Source: an uncultured Clostridia bacterium
GTDB taxonomy: Bacteria; Bacillota; Clostridia; Oscillospirales; Acutalibacteraceae
Assembly: GCA_945874765.1 (NCBI GenBank)
Contig: CAMCHQ010000002.1
Location: 1 to 64,000 of the forward strand
Direction of reading: 5' to 3'
Length of the DNA: 64,000 bases
Shown here piece after piece: positions 1 through 6,905 of this stretch; positions within the stretch are counted from its first letter, which is position 1; each line of letters opens with the position of its first letter. Both the position numbers and the translations under genes were made by a program. Under the pieces are notes generated by a model. That model did no database searches, had not been told where the DNA came from, and worked only from the letters and a program-made list of their open reading frames with translations.

Positions 1-28
1 TGAATTTTACGAAAGGAGGACGCACAAA

Positions 29-85
29 GTGTCGAACTGCAAAACGATTGCGATAATAAAGTGTCGGTTTGACAGATTAAATTGA
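29..85 (+). pseudogene. possible ParA N-terminal remnant
   Basis: A GTG codon lies 10 bases after a strong AAAGGAGG ribosome site (11-18). It opens an 18-codon frame beginning MSNCKTIAII that ends at TGA 83-85. That start resembles the first strand of Soj/ParA ATPases, which continues into NQKGGVGKTT; here it runs instead into unrelated sequence. I infer a partition gene of an integrative element cut a few codons after its start. The match is short and may be chance. Confidence 0.3.
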
Positions 86-262
86 TACGGACTTCATAGT
101 TGGTGGATTAGTGCATTTACATCATTTACATCAATTTTTACACAAAGCCCCCACGAAACTAATCGAAAATAAAGTAAAGTAGGATTTTGAAAAAATCTGA
201 TTTGCGACTTATTTTGAACTATGTTGGGTTATAGTAAGAATTGAAACGATGTCCTAAATCGT

Positions 263-330
263 CCCGACAATGAAGTCCTTACCGAACGACAAGTAAGAAA
301 AACCCAGTGTTTATGCGGGTTTTGGGACTT
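263..330. repeat. diverged direct repeat, left copy (att-like)
   Basis: CCCGACAATGAAG (263-275) is repeated exactly at 3450-3462. In both copies it is followed within about 40 bases by a TTTATG-GGG block, then by short TTTAC-AC/TTTACCAAA motifs and a hairpin. The copies bracket the foreign-looking block 948-3398, so they may be ends left by a tyrosine-recombinase element. No integrase gene remains in the window. The 1-260 flank holds further TTTACATCA-type short repeats and no gene that I recognise apart from the ParA-like start. Confidence 0.5.
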
Positions 331-429
331 TCCAAACCGAATAAATTTACCTCTTTACACCAAATTTACACCAATCGGTGCTAAAAACGGTGCAGAGACT
401 GAAAAATCGCATAATTTTAAGTTTCACAC

Positions 430-470
430 AGCTCCTGAGAAGTTACGGCTTTTCAGGAGCTTCTTTCATT
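430..470 (+). terminator. hairpin after left att-like repeat
   Basis: AGCTCCTGA (430-438) pairs with TCAGGAGCT (453-461) around a 14-base loop. The sequence after it is T-rich but not a clean T run. A hairpin holds the same relative position after the right-hand repeat (3576-3611). Confidence 0.45.
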
Positions 471-540
471 TCTCATAGTTTTCGGGCTACATCGCAAACT
501 ACACCAATCCCGTTTTTCTCAATATAATGGGGATAATCAC

Positions 541-720
541 AGAGGAACAGCCTTTGCAAACAGTAAGTCTTGGTGGAAGTGCAAAACCTGTGGCTATGAA
601 TGGAATACGCTTATCTCCACACGCTCTTATGGCAGCAAATGCCCTTGTTGCAGCGGATATGTTCTTGTGAAAGGCAGAAATGATTTGAAAACCACTCACC
701 CAAGCAGTCTCAATAAATAG
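541..720 (+). pseudogene. zinc-ribbon (DUF4379-like) gene fragment
   Basis: The frame ending at TAG 718-720 reads SWWKCKTCGYEWNTLISTRS and then GSKCPCCSGYVLVKGRND. This is the WWxCxxCGxEW...CPxCxG pattern of the treble-clef/zinc-ribbon repeat found in DUF4379 proteins of mobile elements. The frame has no start codon or ribosome site, and upstream of about residue A (550) it loses the family pattern. It is best read as the 3' remnant of a larger gene. The overlapping minus-strand frame at 499-699 looks like a shadow of it. Confidence 0.5.
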
Positions 721-827
721 GCTGTACTTTTTTATATAATTAATGAATTTTAAACCTGATTTTTTGCGTTTCTTTGAAAATAAAGGATAATATTAAATTT
801 TTAAAATAGGAATAATTACTGTTTTAA

Positions 828-856
828 TTGACTAAAATACTATAATACTATATAAT
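828..856 (+). promoter_or_regulatory. promoter for flavin reductase-rubrerythrin fusion
   Basis: TTGACT (828-833), a 17-base spacer and TATAAT (851-856) give a near-consensus sigma-A promoter. It lies about 90 bases upstream of the ATG at 948, which has an AAAGGAGG ribosome site. The 720-947 stretch is otherwise very AT-rich and empty. Confidence 0.65.
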
Positions 857-947
857 AATTATGGTCAACTAATCCTAATTAATAAGAATAAATGGCTATT
901 TAGAGAATACCATTTAAAATGCATGGAGAAGATAAAAGGAGGATAAT

Positions 948-2129
948 ATGGATAGGAAAGCAATGTATAAGCTGAGTTATGGATTGTTCGTACTGACTGC
1001 AAGGGAAGATGAAAAAGACAATGGATGTATTATTAATACAGCCATACAGGCAGCTTCGGAACCAAACCAGTTAAGTATCTGCGTCAATAAGGCAAATTAT
1101 ACGCATGATATGATTGTAAGAACAGGAAAATTTACAGTATCAGTCCTGAGTCAGAATGCACAGTTTGAATTGTTTAAACATTTTGGCTTCCAATCAGGAA
1201 GGGATACAAATAAGTTTGAAGCATTTGAAAAGTGTTCCAGGGGAGAAAATGGTATTTATTATATTACAGAAGGAACAAATGCATACATTTCTGTGACAGT
1301 TACTAAAACAGAGGACTTGGGTTCACATACGATGTTTATCGGTGAGATAACCGATATGGAAGTTTTAAGCAATGTTCCTTCAGTAACATATGATTATTAT
1401 CAGAATAATATTAAGCCTAAGCCACAGGAGGTTGGAAAAACAGAGGACAGTCAGACAATATGGCGTTGCAGAATTTGCGGATATGAATATGTAGGCGAGG
1501 AATTACCAGATGACTTTATATGTCCTTTGTGCAAGCACCCGGCATCAGATTTTGAAAAAGTAGTAAAGAAAACGGAGGTAAAAGAGATGGCAGAAAACAA
1601 ATATGCAGGAACACAGACAGAGAAGAATTTACAGGAGGCATTTGCAGGGGAATCACAGGCAAGAAATAAGTATACCTATTTTGCTTCTGTAGCGAAAAAG
1701 GAAGGTTACGAGCAGATGTCAGCATTGTTTTTAAAGACTGCAGATAATGAGAAAGAACATGCAAAGATGTGGTTCAAGGAATTAGCAGGAATTGGTGATA
1801 CAAAGGAAAACCTGGCGGCAGCGGCAGAAGGCGAAAATTATGAGTGGACTGATATGTATGATGGCTTTGCTAAAACAGCTGAGGAAGAAGGATTCCCTGA
1901 GCTTGCAGCAAAATTCAGGGCAGTAGGTGAGATTGAGAAGCACCATGAGGAAAGATATCGTGCACTTCTTAAGAATATTGAAACTTCACAGGTATTTGAA
2001 AAGAGTGAAGTCAAAGTATGGGAATGCCGTAACTGCGGACATATTGTGGTAGGAACAAAAGCTCCTGATGTATGTCCGGTATGTAATCATCCTCAGAGCT
2101 ATTTTGAAGTACATGAAGAGAATTATTAA
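948..2129 (+). CDS. flavin reductase - rubredoxin - rubrerythrin fusion
   Basis: A 393-residue protein predicted to detoxify peroxide and oxygen in the cytoplasm. Residues 1-165 form an FMN-binding flavin reductase domain. Residues 172-203 form a rubredoxin (Cys 174, 177, 192, 195). From Met214 onward it is a complete rubrerythrin: a diiron ferritin-like domain with [13 protein letters not shown] and EKEHAKMWF, then a C-terminal rubredoxin (Cys 359, 362, 375, 378). The first two domains match high-molecular-weight rubredoxin (Hrb), so all electron carriers from NAD(P)H to the diiron site sit in one chain. GGAGGT plus an in-frame ATG at 1587 precede the rubrerythrin part, so a free rubrerythrin could also be made. 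Superoxide reductase lies just downstream. Codons are A-rich compared with genes after 3.7 kb, suggesting transfer. Confidence 0.93.
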   Translation: MDRKAMYKLSYGLFVLTAREDEKDNGCIINTAIQAASEPNQLSICVNKANYTHDMIVRTGKFTVSVLSQNAQFELFKHFGFQSGRDTNKFEAFEKCSRGENGIYYITEGTNAYISVTVTKTEDLGSHTMFIGEITDMEVLSNVPSVTYDYYQNNIKPKPQEVGKTEDSQTIWRCRICGYEYVGEELPDDFICPLCKHPASDFEKVVKKTEVKEMAENKYAGTQTEKNLQEAFAGESQARNKYTYFASVAKKEGYEQMSALFLKTADNEKEHAKMWFKELAGIGDTKENLAAAAEGENYEWTDMYDGFAKTAEEEGFPELAAKFRAVGEIEKHHEERYRALLKNIETSQVFEKSEVKVWECRNCGHIVVGTKAPDVCPVCNHPQSYFEVHEENY

Positions 2130-2242
2130 AGATATGAGATAATTCCAAAGAAGCATTAAAGTTAATGGATCGGCGGATTCTTAAAAAAGTTATAGAATCA
2201 ATTTAGATTTTATTTTTTACAAATGAAAGGAGAAAAAAGAAG

Positions 2243-2614
2243 GAAGTAAAATATTATGTATGCAATCACTGTGGAAACATTATTGAAATGGTAAAGGATA
2301 AGGGCGTGCCGGTAATATGTTGTGGCGAGGCTATGCACGAGTTAAAGGCCGGAGTGACAGATGCTGCTATAGAGAAGCATGTTCCTGTATATACGATAGA
2401 AAGCAGTCATGTTCATGTCGTAGTCGGAGAAACAAAACATCCAATGCTTGAAGAGCATTTCATTGAGTGGATTACATTAAATACAAACCAGGGAATATAC
2501 AGAAAACAGTTAAATCCAGGTCAGGAGCCGGTAGCGGATTTTTGTCTTTGCGATGGTGAACAGGTAGAAGAAGTATATGCATATTGTAACCTGCATGGAT
2601 TATGGAAATGCTAA
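2243..2614 (+). CDS. dfx: desulfoferrodoxin (superoxide reductase), start codon not identifiable
   Basis: Homology starts at about 2243, with EVKYYVCNHCGNIIEMVKDK. This gives the desulforedoxin-type Fe(SCys)4 centre: CNHC plus the CC of VPVICCGEAM. The SOR domain follows, with histidine ligands in KHVPVY, SHVHVVVG and KHP, and the C-terminal Cys/His in YCNLHGLWK. The product reduces superoxide to peroxide, which the upstream rubrerythrin could remove. A ribosome site AAAGGAGA lies at 2226-2233, but between the in-frame stop at 2204 and codon 2246 there is no ATG, GTG or TTG. The first ATG (2288) would lose two of the four centre-I cysteines. Either the start codon mutated, a non-standard start is used, or the sequence has an error near the A-run 2233-2238. 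Confidence 0.8.
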   Translation, partial: EVKYYVCNHCGNIIEMVKDKGVPVICCGEAMHELKAGVTDAAIEKHVPVYTIESSHVHVVVGETKHPMLEEHFIEWITLNTNQGIYRKQLNPGQEPVADFCLCDGEQVEEVYAYCNLHGLWKC

Positions 2615-2760
2615 AAGCATTTATATATATTAAGGTTACAGAACAACACAATGATGAGGTAGAAGATCAAGATGAACAGATTATGGGAATTTTAAAATAT
2701 CTCACAGAGTGGTTAGTTAATCACATTCTGTATGTCGATGGTCAAATTCCAAAAGGCTGA
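2602..2760 (+). pseudogene. hemerythrin C-terminal remnant
   Basis: A 52-codon frame from ATG 2602 (or 2608) overlaps the 3' end of the desulfoferrodoxin gene. Its end reads ILKYLTEWLVNHILYVDGQI, the LxxWLxxHIxxxD signature of the last iron-binding helix of bacteriohemerythrins. The first three helices with their His/Glu ligands are missing and there is no ribosome site. It is most likely the leftover 3' end of an oxygen-binding hemerythrin gene of the same stress cluster. Confidence 0.5.
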
Positions 2761-2773
2761 TATAGTAAGAAAG

Positions 2774-2811
2774 GCTGTTATTTTTTAGAGAGTAGCAGCT
2801 TTTTTTATTTT
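2774..2811 (+). terminator. rho-independent terminator
   Basis: GCTGTTAT (2774-2781) pairs, with G-U wobbles, with GTAGCAGC (2792-2799). A long T run follows. It ends the oxidative-stress transcription unit. Confidence 0.65.
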
Positions 2812-2893
2812 GAATATAAAATATGACACATACACTTGACAATATGCATACATGGATGAAATAGGACATTTCTTCCTAAAAACAGTATGTTTA

Positions 2894-2902
2894 TGGTATA
2901 CT
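2894..2902 (+). promoter_or_regulatory. extended -10 promoter for tRNA-binding protein
   Basis: TGgTATACT (2894-2902) is an extended -10 element with no good -35. It lies about 75 bases before the start codon at 2976. A TTGACA at 2836-2841 has no well-spaced -10. Confidence 0.45.
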
Positions 2903-2975
2903 AGCTAGTAGTAATACAGTTTCAACCGACATTACAGATTATTATGAGAAATTAATGCAAAGGAGTTATAATCAA

Positions 2976-3398
2976 ATGGATAACAATGAAGTAGTAACAG
3001 AGGAAGTGGCAGCAGTTGTTGAAAATAATACAGGTATTGAAATAGAGCCTTTATTTGAGGAGCAGGTTGATTTTGATACATTCTCAAAGTCAGACTTCCG
3101 TGTTGTAAAGGTAAAAAATTGTGAGGCAGTACCTAAGAGTAAGAAGCTTCTTAGATTTACACTTGATGATGGAACTGAGAATGAGAGAACGATTCTTTCA
3201 GGAGTACATGCTTTTTATGAGCCAGAGGAACTTGTTGGAAAGACATTATTGGCAATCGTAAATCTTCCACCACGTTCTATGATGGGAATTGACTCTTGTG
3301 GTATGTTACTTTCAGCCATTCACAATGTAAATGGAGAAGAAAAGTTGAATCTTGTAATGTTAGACGATTCAATTCCGGCAGGTGCAAAGCTCTATTAA
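2976..3398 (+). CDS. EMAP/MetRS-C-type tRNA-binding domain protein
   Basis: A 140-residue protein with an acidic N-terminal tail and a C-terminal OB fold of the tRNA_bind family: FSKSDFRVVKVKNCEAVPKS, then LLRFTLDDG, ILSGVHAFYEPEELVGKTL and GMLLSA. The fold is like the C-terminal domain of methionyl-tRNA synthetase and CsaA and probably binds the tRNA elbow. As a free-standing gene it may act in trans with a synthetase or as a tRNA chaperone. I place the start at ATG 2976, seven bases or so after AAAGGAG; the earlier ATG at 2955 is part of that ribosome site. Codon use matches the 948-2614 genes, so it belongs to the same acquired block. Confidence 0.8.
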   Translation: MDNNEVVTEEVAAVVENNTGIEIEPLFEEQVDFDTFSKSDFRVVKVKNCEAVPKSKKLLRFTLDDGTENERTILSGVHAFYEPEELVGKTLLAIVNLPPRSMMGIDSCGMLLSAIHNVNGEEKLNLVMLDDSIPAGAKLY

Positions 3399-3449
3399 GA
3401 TGATGTAAAGATGTACCGTTTTACCGAATAGACGGGACGTACTTCATTT

Positions 3450-3508
3450 CCCGACAATGAAGCCTTTGGATAAGTAAAATCCGGTATTTATGTGGGGTTA
3501 CGAGCTTT
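3450..3508. repeat. diverged direct repeat, right copy (att-like)
   Basis: This is the partner of 263-330: CCCGACAATGAAG (3450-3462), then TATTTATGTGGGG, then TTTACCAAA-type motifs to about 3550. Between the island's last stop (3398) and the MFS gene (3768) there is no complete gene, only this repeat, the hairpin at 3576 and AT-rich sequence. Confidence 0.5.
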
Positions 3509-3575
3509 TTAATGTAAGTTCTACCAAAAGATTTACCAAAAGTGATTTGGTACGAACAGCAATACAGTAAAATTA

Positions 3576-3618
3576 AACTCTCGGAGAATGATAAAACATT
3601 TTCCGAGAGTTGTTTTTA
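3576..3618 (+). terminator. strong hairpin/terminator after right repeat
   Basis: AACTCTCGGA (3576-3585) pairs with TCCGAGAGTT (3602-3611), extended inward by AATG/CATT, and is followed by GTTTTTA. It may end transcription leaving the island, and it mirrors the hairpin at 430-461. Confidence 0.65.
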
Positions 3619-3767
3619 TACCTATTTACAACTACAAATCTGAAATTCGCACATTAGCAGATCAGTCTAATTTATGATGACAGATTACTTGTAAAACCGA
3701 TAAAATCAGCAATTTCATATATGCCGACAGCTACTTATGAATTGCCGCCTGCATTGTTCACGGTGTT

Positions 3768-4931
3768 ATGCAGGGTATACACGATAACTACGGCATTATG
3801 ATGAAAGGCTTGATTACGTACACGGGGATAGATTACGCTTCTATCAGCTTTTGCATAGGCGTAGGCGCTCTCGTATACGGCATCGCTCAACCGTTTTTGG
3901 GAATGCTGGCTTTGAGAAAATCGAATGTATTTGTTATGTTGCTCGGAATATTCTGCTGTGTTCTCGGATTGGCAGTTACACCGATGTGCACTAACACAAT
4001 AACGCTTTTAATATTTTTCGGTTTAGTGCTTCCTTTTGGTACAACGGGACTTTGCTTTGGTATTATTATGGGAGCAATAACACCCATTATCGGTGAAAAA
4101 AGAGCCGCCGCAGTTTCGGGTATCGTTCAGGCAAGTGCGGGTATAGGCGACGCATTGATGTCACCGGCATTGGATATGGCAATTTCAAAAGTTAATGTTT
4201 CGTTTGCCATGCGAATATTTACAATTCCTTTTTTAGCTATGATTCCCATTGCACTATGGATAAAATCGGTTAATAAAAGAAACGTACAGCAAGAATCGGA
4301 AATACAAGAAGATACTGAAAAAGTTTCACTTATTTCACTTTTGAAGTTTGCACTGCGTGACCGTGATTATAAATTACTTGTAATCAGCTTTGCGACATGC
4401 GGATTTAATATGTCTATAATTGAAAGCCATTTGTATTCGCAGTACATATCATACGGAATTAGCAGTGAAATTGCCTCATTAACATTAACCGTTTACGGAA
4501 TTGCAACGATGATAGGAGCAACAGGCACGGGATTTCTCGGCACAAAGTTTAAAATGAAAAATATTTTAGGCGGTGTTTATGCAATTCGTATGATTATATC
4601 GCTTGCGTTTTTGTTTGTTACAAAATCGACTGCGTTTGCATTTATAGCAACTGCGTTGTTGGGACTGTCCGGTGACGCAACCGTAGCGCCGACGTCGGGT
4701 ATTATAAGTAAAAAGTTCGGCTCAAAAAATATGGCTGTACTGTATGGTTTTACATTGATTGGGCATCAAGTAGGCGCTTTTTTAAGTGCTTATCTCGGCG
4801 GTTTGTTTGTTGAAAAAGGCTTGGGCTACGCACCGCTTTGGGCAATAAACTTTTGTCTTGCGGGCATTGCTTCGGCGGCAAGCTTTATGATTAAAAAAGA
4901 AGACGAAAAGAAAGGATATGCAAAGGTATAA
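3768..4931 (+). CDS. MFS transporter, 5' end damaged
   Basis: A 387-residue major facilitator protein with about 11-12 membrane segments and the loop helix between residues ~165 and 190, most like monocarboxylate/oxalate-type permeases. The substrate cannot be told. The ATG at 3768 has no ribosome site and falls inside transmembrane helix 1. The same frame upstream (3741-3767) reads IAACIVHGV, which continues the family pattern before MQGIHDNYGI, but is closed by TGA at 3738. The true N-terminus thus appears lost at the edge of the island scar, and the gene may be non-functional or start unconventionally. A GNAT gene follows two bases after the stop. Confidence 0.75.
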   Translation: MQGIHDNYGIMMKGLITYTGIDYASISFCIGVGALVYGIAQPFLGMLALRKSNVFVMLLGIFCCVLGLAVTPMCTNTITLLIFFGLVLPFGTTGLCFGIIMGAITPIIGEKRAAAVSGIVQASAGIGDALMSPALDMAISKVNVSFAMRIFTIPFLAMIPIALWIKSVNKRNVQQESEIQEDTEKVSLISLLKFALRDRDYKLLVISFATCGFNMSIIESHLYSQYISYGISSEIASLTLTVYGIATMIGATGTGFLGTKFKMKNILGGVYAIRMIISLAFLFVTKSTAFAFIATALLGLSGDATVAPTSGIISKKFGSKNMAVLYGFTLIGHQVGAFLSAYLGGLFVEKGLGYAPLWAINFCLAGIASAASFMIKKEDEKKGYAKV

Positions 4932-4933
4932 TA

Positions 4934-5434
4934 ATGTTTACACTTGAATTGGCAAAAAAAGAGGAAGTTAAAAAATGCTATGAAATAATTTTAGAAGGTA
5001 TGGCATTTCAAAGGCAGCAGGGTTTCACACAGTGGACAAAGGAGTACCCTAATAAAGATACAATCAGCGATGATGTAAAAAACGAAAAAGGGTATGTTAT
5101 TAAGCAAAACGGCGATATTGCAGGATATATGTGCATTGATTTTTCAAAAGAGCCGGCTTATGATAATATAAAAGGCGAATGGAGAAGCGATACACCTTAT
5201 GCCGTTGTTCACCGTATGGCGTTTGATAAAAAGTACCGAGGAATAGGTTTGTCCGAAACGGCTTTTAAAATGATAGACAAATTGTGTTTAGAAAAAGGTA
5301 TCAAAAATATCAGAGTTGATACGGATTTTCCGAATTTGAGAATGCAACATATTTTGAAAAAGAACGGATTTGTTAACTGCGGTGCAATAATGTTTCAGGG
5401 CGGAGAAAAGTTGGCAGTTGATAAACTGCTTTGA
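4934..5434 (+). CDS. GNAT family N-acetyltransferase
   Basis: A 166-residue GNAT-fold enzyme predicted to transfer acetyl from acetyl-CoA to an unknown amine. The acetyl-CoA loop is YRGIGLSETAFKMID (motif A, R/Q-x-x-G-x-G/A), preceded by AVVHRMAFDKK and followed by IRVDTDFPNLRMQHILKKNGF (motif B). The FQRQQGFTQW segment near residue 30 is typical of a Clostridia GNAT subgroup. It starts two bases after the MFS stop and so is translated with it, perhaps modifying the transported compound. Confidence 0.85.
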   Translation: MFTLELAKKEEVKKCYEIILEGMAFQRQQGFTQWTKEYPNKDTISDDVKNEKGYVIKQNGDIAGYMCIDFSKEPAYDNIKGEWRSDTPYAVVHRMAFDKKYRGIGLSETAFKMIDKLCLEKGIKNIRVDTDFPNLRMQHILKKNGFVNCGAIMFQGGEKLAVDKLL

Positions 5435-5579
5435 TTATTAAAACTTTTTCGCTTTTTTAACAGATTGACTTGGCTTTAAATAATGATTATAATAATATAA
5501 AATCATTTTATATGAAAAATATGTCGGATTTATTTTGCCGACAGCAAAGCCGATTGATATTTAATAATATACGTATTAA

Positions 5580-5609
5580 GGGCAATTCCAATCGGGATTG
5601 TCCTTTTTT
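5580..5609 (+). terminator. terminator after the MFS-GNAT unit
   Basis: GGGCAAT (5580-5586) pairs with ATTGTCC (5597-5603; one wobble) and is followed by TTTTTT. It lies inside the long frame that opens at TTG 5470, which argues that the next gene really starts later, at 5638. The 5435-5637 stretch holds no other gene. Confidence 0.6.
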
Positions 5610-5637
5610 GAAATATGATTTTTGCGAGGTGCTTGTT

Positions 5638-6303
5638 TTGAAATATGATGTGCAAATAGATGAAAATTTATATAAAACTTATTCGGATATCCGTTTGGGA
5701 ATTCTTCATTTCAAAGCGGACGTCAAACAACCGAGTGACGATTTTTGGAAATATATGAGCGACGAGGTTGAGCCGAAAATAAAAAATGAAATTGACAAAA
5801 AAGGCTGGAACGATATTGCGGGAGTTAGGGGAAGCCGTGCGGTGTATAAGGCTTTCGGAAGAAATCCGGGAAGATACAGAGTTTCGTCGGAGGCGCTTTT
5901 GCGAAGAGTTCGCCGTGGTGACAGCCTCTATCATATCAATTCCGTGGTCGATGTAAATAATCTTATTTCCATTGAAAGCGGATTATCTGTAGGCTCGTAC
6001 GATTTGGGGCATATTCACGGCGCAATCACTTTCAGAAAAGCGGAAAAAGGCGAGGGCTATACGGGTATCGGCAAAGGCTTTTTAGATATGGAAAATATGC
6101 TTGTTCTTGCAGATGACGAGGGTATTTTCGGCAGTACGATGTCTGATTCCACCCGTGCAATGGTGAGTGAAGAGAGCAAGGAAATCCTTGTCGTAATTTA
6201 CTGCTTTGAAAACAGTATCGACCTTCAGGCGTTAGTTGATAAGGCAAAAGCCGATTTTCAAAAATTTGCAAACGTCTATGATGTTGAAACTTGGATATTA
6301 TAA
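5638..6303 (+). CDS. B3/B4 domain protein (PheT-like tRNA editing domain)
   Basis: About 221 residues of the B3_4 family, named for the editing region of phenylalanyl-tRNA synthetase beta: WNDIAGVRGSRAVYKAFG, then RYRVSSEALLRRVRRG, NSVVDVNNLISIESGLSVGS and YDLGHIHG. Stand-alone members are thought to hydrolyse mischarged aminoacyl-tRNA or bind related ligands; that role is inferred. The open frame extends back to TTG 5470, but the extra 56 codons run through a terminator and look non-coding. TTG 5638 follows GCGAGGTG at a good distance, and the protein from there has the usual family length. Confidence 0.78.
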   Translation: MKYDVQIDENLYKTYSDIRLGILHFKADVKQPSDDFWKYMSDEVEPKIKNEIDKKGWNDIAGVRGSRAVYKAFGRNPGRYRVSSEALLRRVRRGDSLYHINSVVDVNNLISIESGLSVGSYDLGHIHGAITFRKAEKGEGYTGIGKGFLDMENMLVLADDEGIFGSTMSDSTRAMVSEESKEILVVIYCFENSIDLQALVDKAKADFQKFANVYDVETWIL

Positions 6304-6331
6304 TTTTTACTTGTTTTTTTGTAAAAACGGC
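6304..6331 (+). terminator. weak hairpin after B3/B4 gene
   Basis: TTTTTAC (6304-6310) pairs with GTAAAAA (6321-6327) directly after the stop. It is AT-only and weak. The 6332-6470 region holds no gene that I recognise, only a short frame ending LGDLTPEWWIQSKIP that may be a remnant. Confidence 0.35.
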
Positions 6332-6484
6332 GGTATATTCGAAAATGAGAGAGTAGTTACCTTAGGCGATTTGACGCCGGAGTGGTGGATACAATCAAAA
6401 ATACCGTAATGTTAATTTGCGTTGCTTGAATGAACGGACATATTTGTGTATGCTGATATCATAAAGCATAAGGAGGACAAAAAT

Positions 6485-6753
6485 ATGTTTGGTAAAAATT
6501 TAAAGGCTATACGTAAGGCAAAGGGATATACCCAGCAGGAGCTTGCGATAAAGCTGAATGTGGTAAGGCAAACGGTCAGCAAATGGGAAAAAGGGCTTGT
6601 CTGTTCCGGATGCGGATATTCTTGTTAAAATCGCCGACGTGCTTGATACCGATGTAAGCGTACTTCTCGGCAAAGAGTATTACAAACGATGTTGAAACAA
6701 GTATAGTTGAAGCAAAAAACGGCGAAATTTCTGCGTTTGCTTCTTATATGTAA
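6485..6753 (+). pseudogene. frameshifted XRE-family regulator
   Basis: ATG 6485 follows AAGGAGG and encodes a Cro/CI-type helix-turn-helix: FGKNLKAIRKAKGYTQQELA then VVRQTVSKWEKGL. After codon ~38 an extra G shifts the frame, which stops at 6628. The +1 frame continues the family consensus (SVPDADILVKIADVLDTDVSVLLGKEYYK). A second shift near 6682 restores a coding-like tail, NDVETSIVEAKNGEISAFAS, ending at TAA 6751. An intact member would be a DNA-binding repressor. Two independent shifts make a true pseudogene more likely than one sequencing error. Confidence 0.75.
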
Positions 6754-6783
6754 TAGAATTGATAACCTTCAGCGTATCACATT

Positions 6784-6824
6784 GCCCTTTGAGAAGGAAA
6801 ATTTTTTCTCAAAGGGCATTTTTT
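6784..6824. terminator. strong hairpin terminator
   Basis: GCCCTTTGAGAA (6784-6795) pairs perfectly with TTCTCAAAGGGC (6806-6817) and is followed by ATTTTTTAT. It ends transcription from the XRE remnant. Confidence 0.8.
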
Positions 6825-6841
6825 ATATAAGAAATATTTTC

Positions 6842-6869
6842 TTGACTGTTTGAGTATTGGTGCTATAAT
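6842..6869 (+). promoter_or_regulatory. promoter of the GGDEF gene
   Basis: TTGACT (6842-6847), a 16-base spacer and TATAAT (6864-6869). The start codon is 37 bases further on and has a strong AGGAGGAG site. Confidence 0.75.
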
Positions 6870-6905
6870 ATCAATGCAAAAAAATTACAGACAGGAGGAG
6901 AGAAA

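Noticed and set aside
499-699. Minus-strand 66-codon frame
   Set aside because: It overlaps a zinc-ribbon fragment on the plus strand with CxxC...CPxC spacing and has no family likeness, so it is a shadow.
2220-2250. Programmed -1 frameshift at the A-run to rescue the desulfoferrodoxin start
   Set aside because: The A AAA AAG heptamer is not in the right frame relative to ATG 2223, and that ATG lies upstream of the ribosome site.
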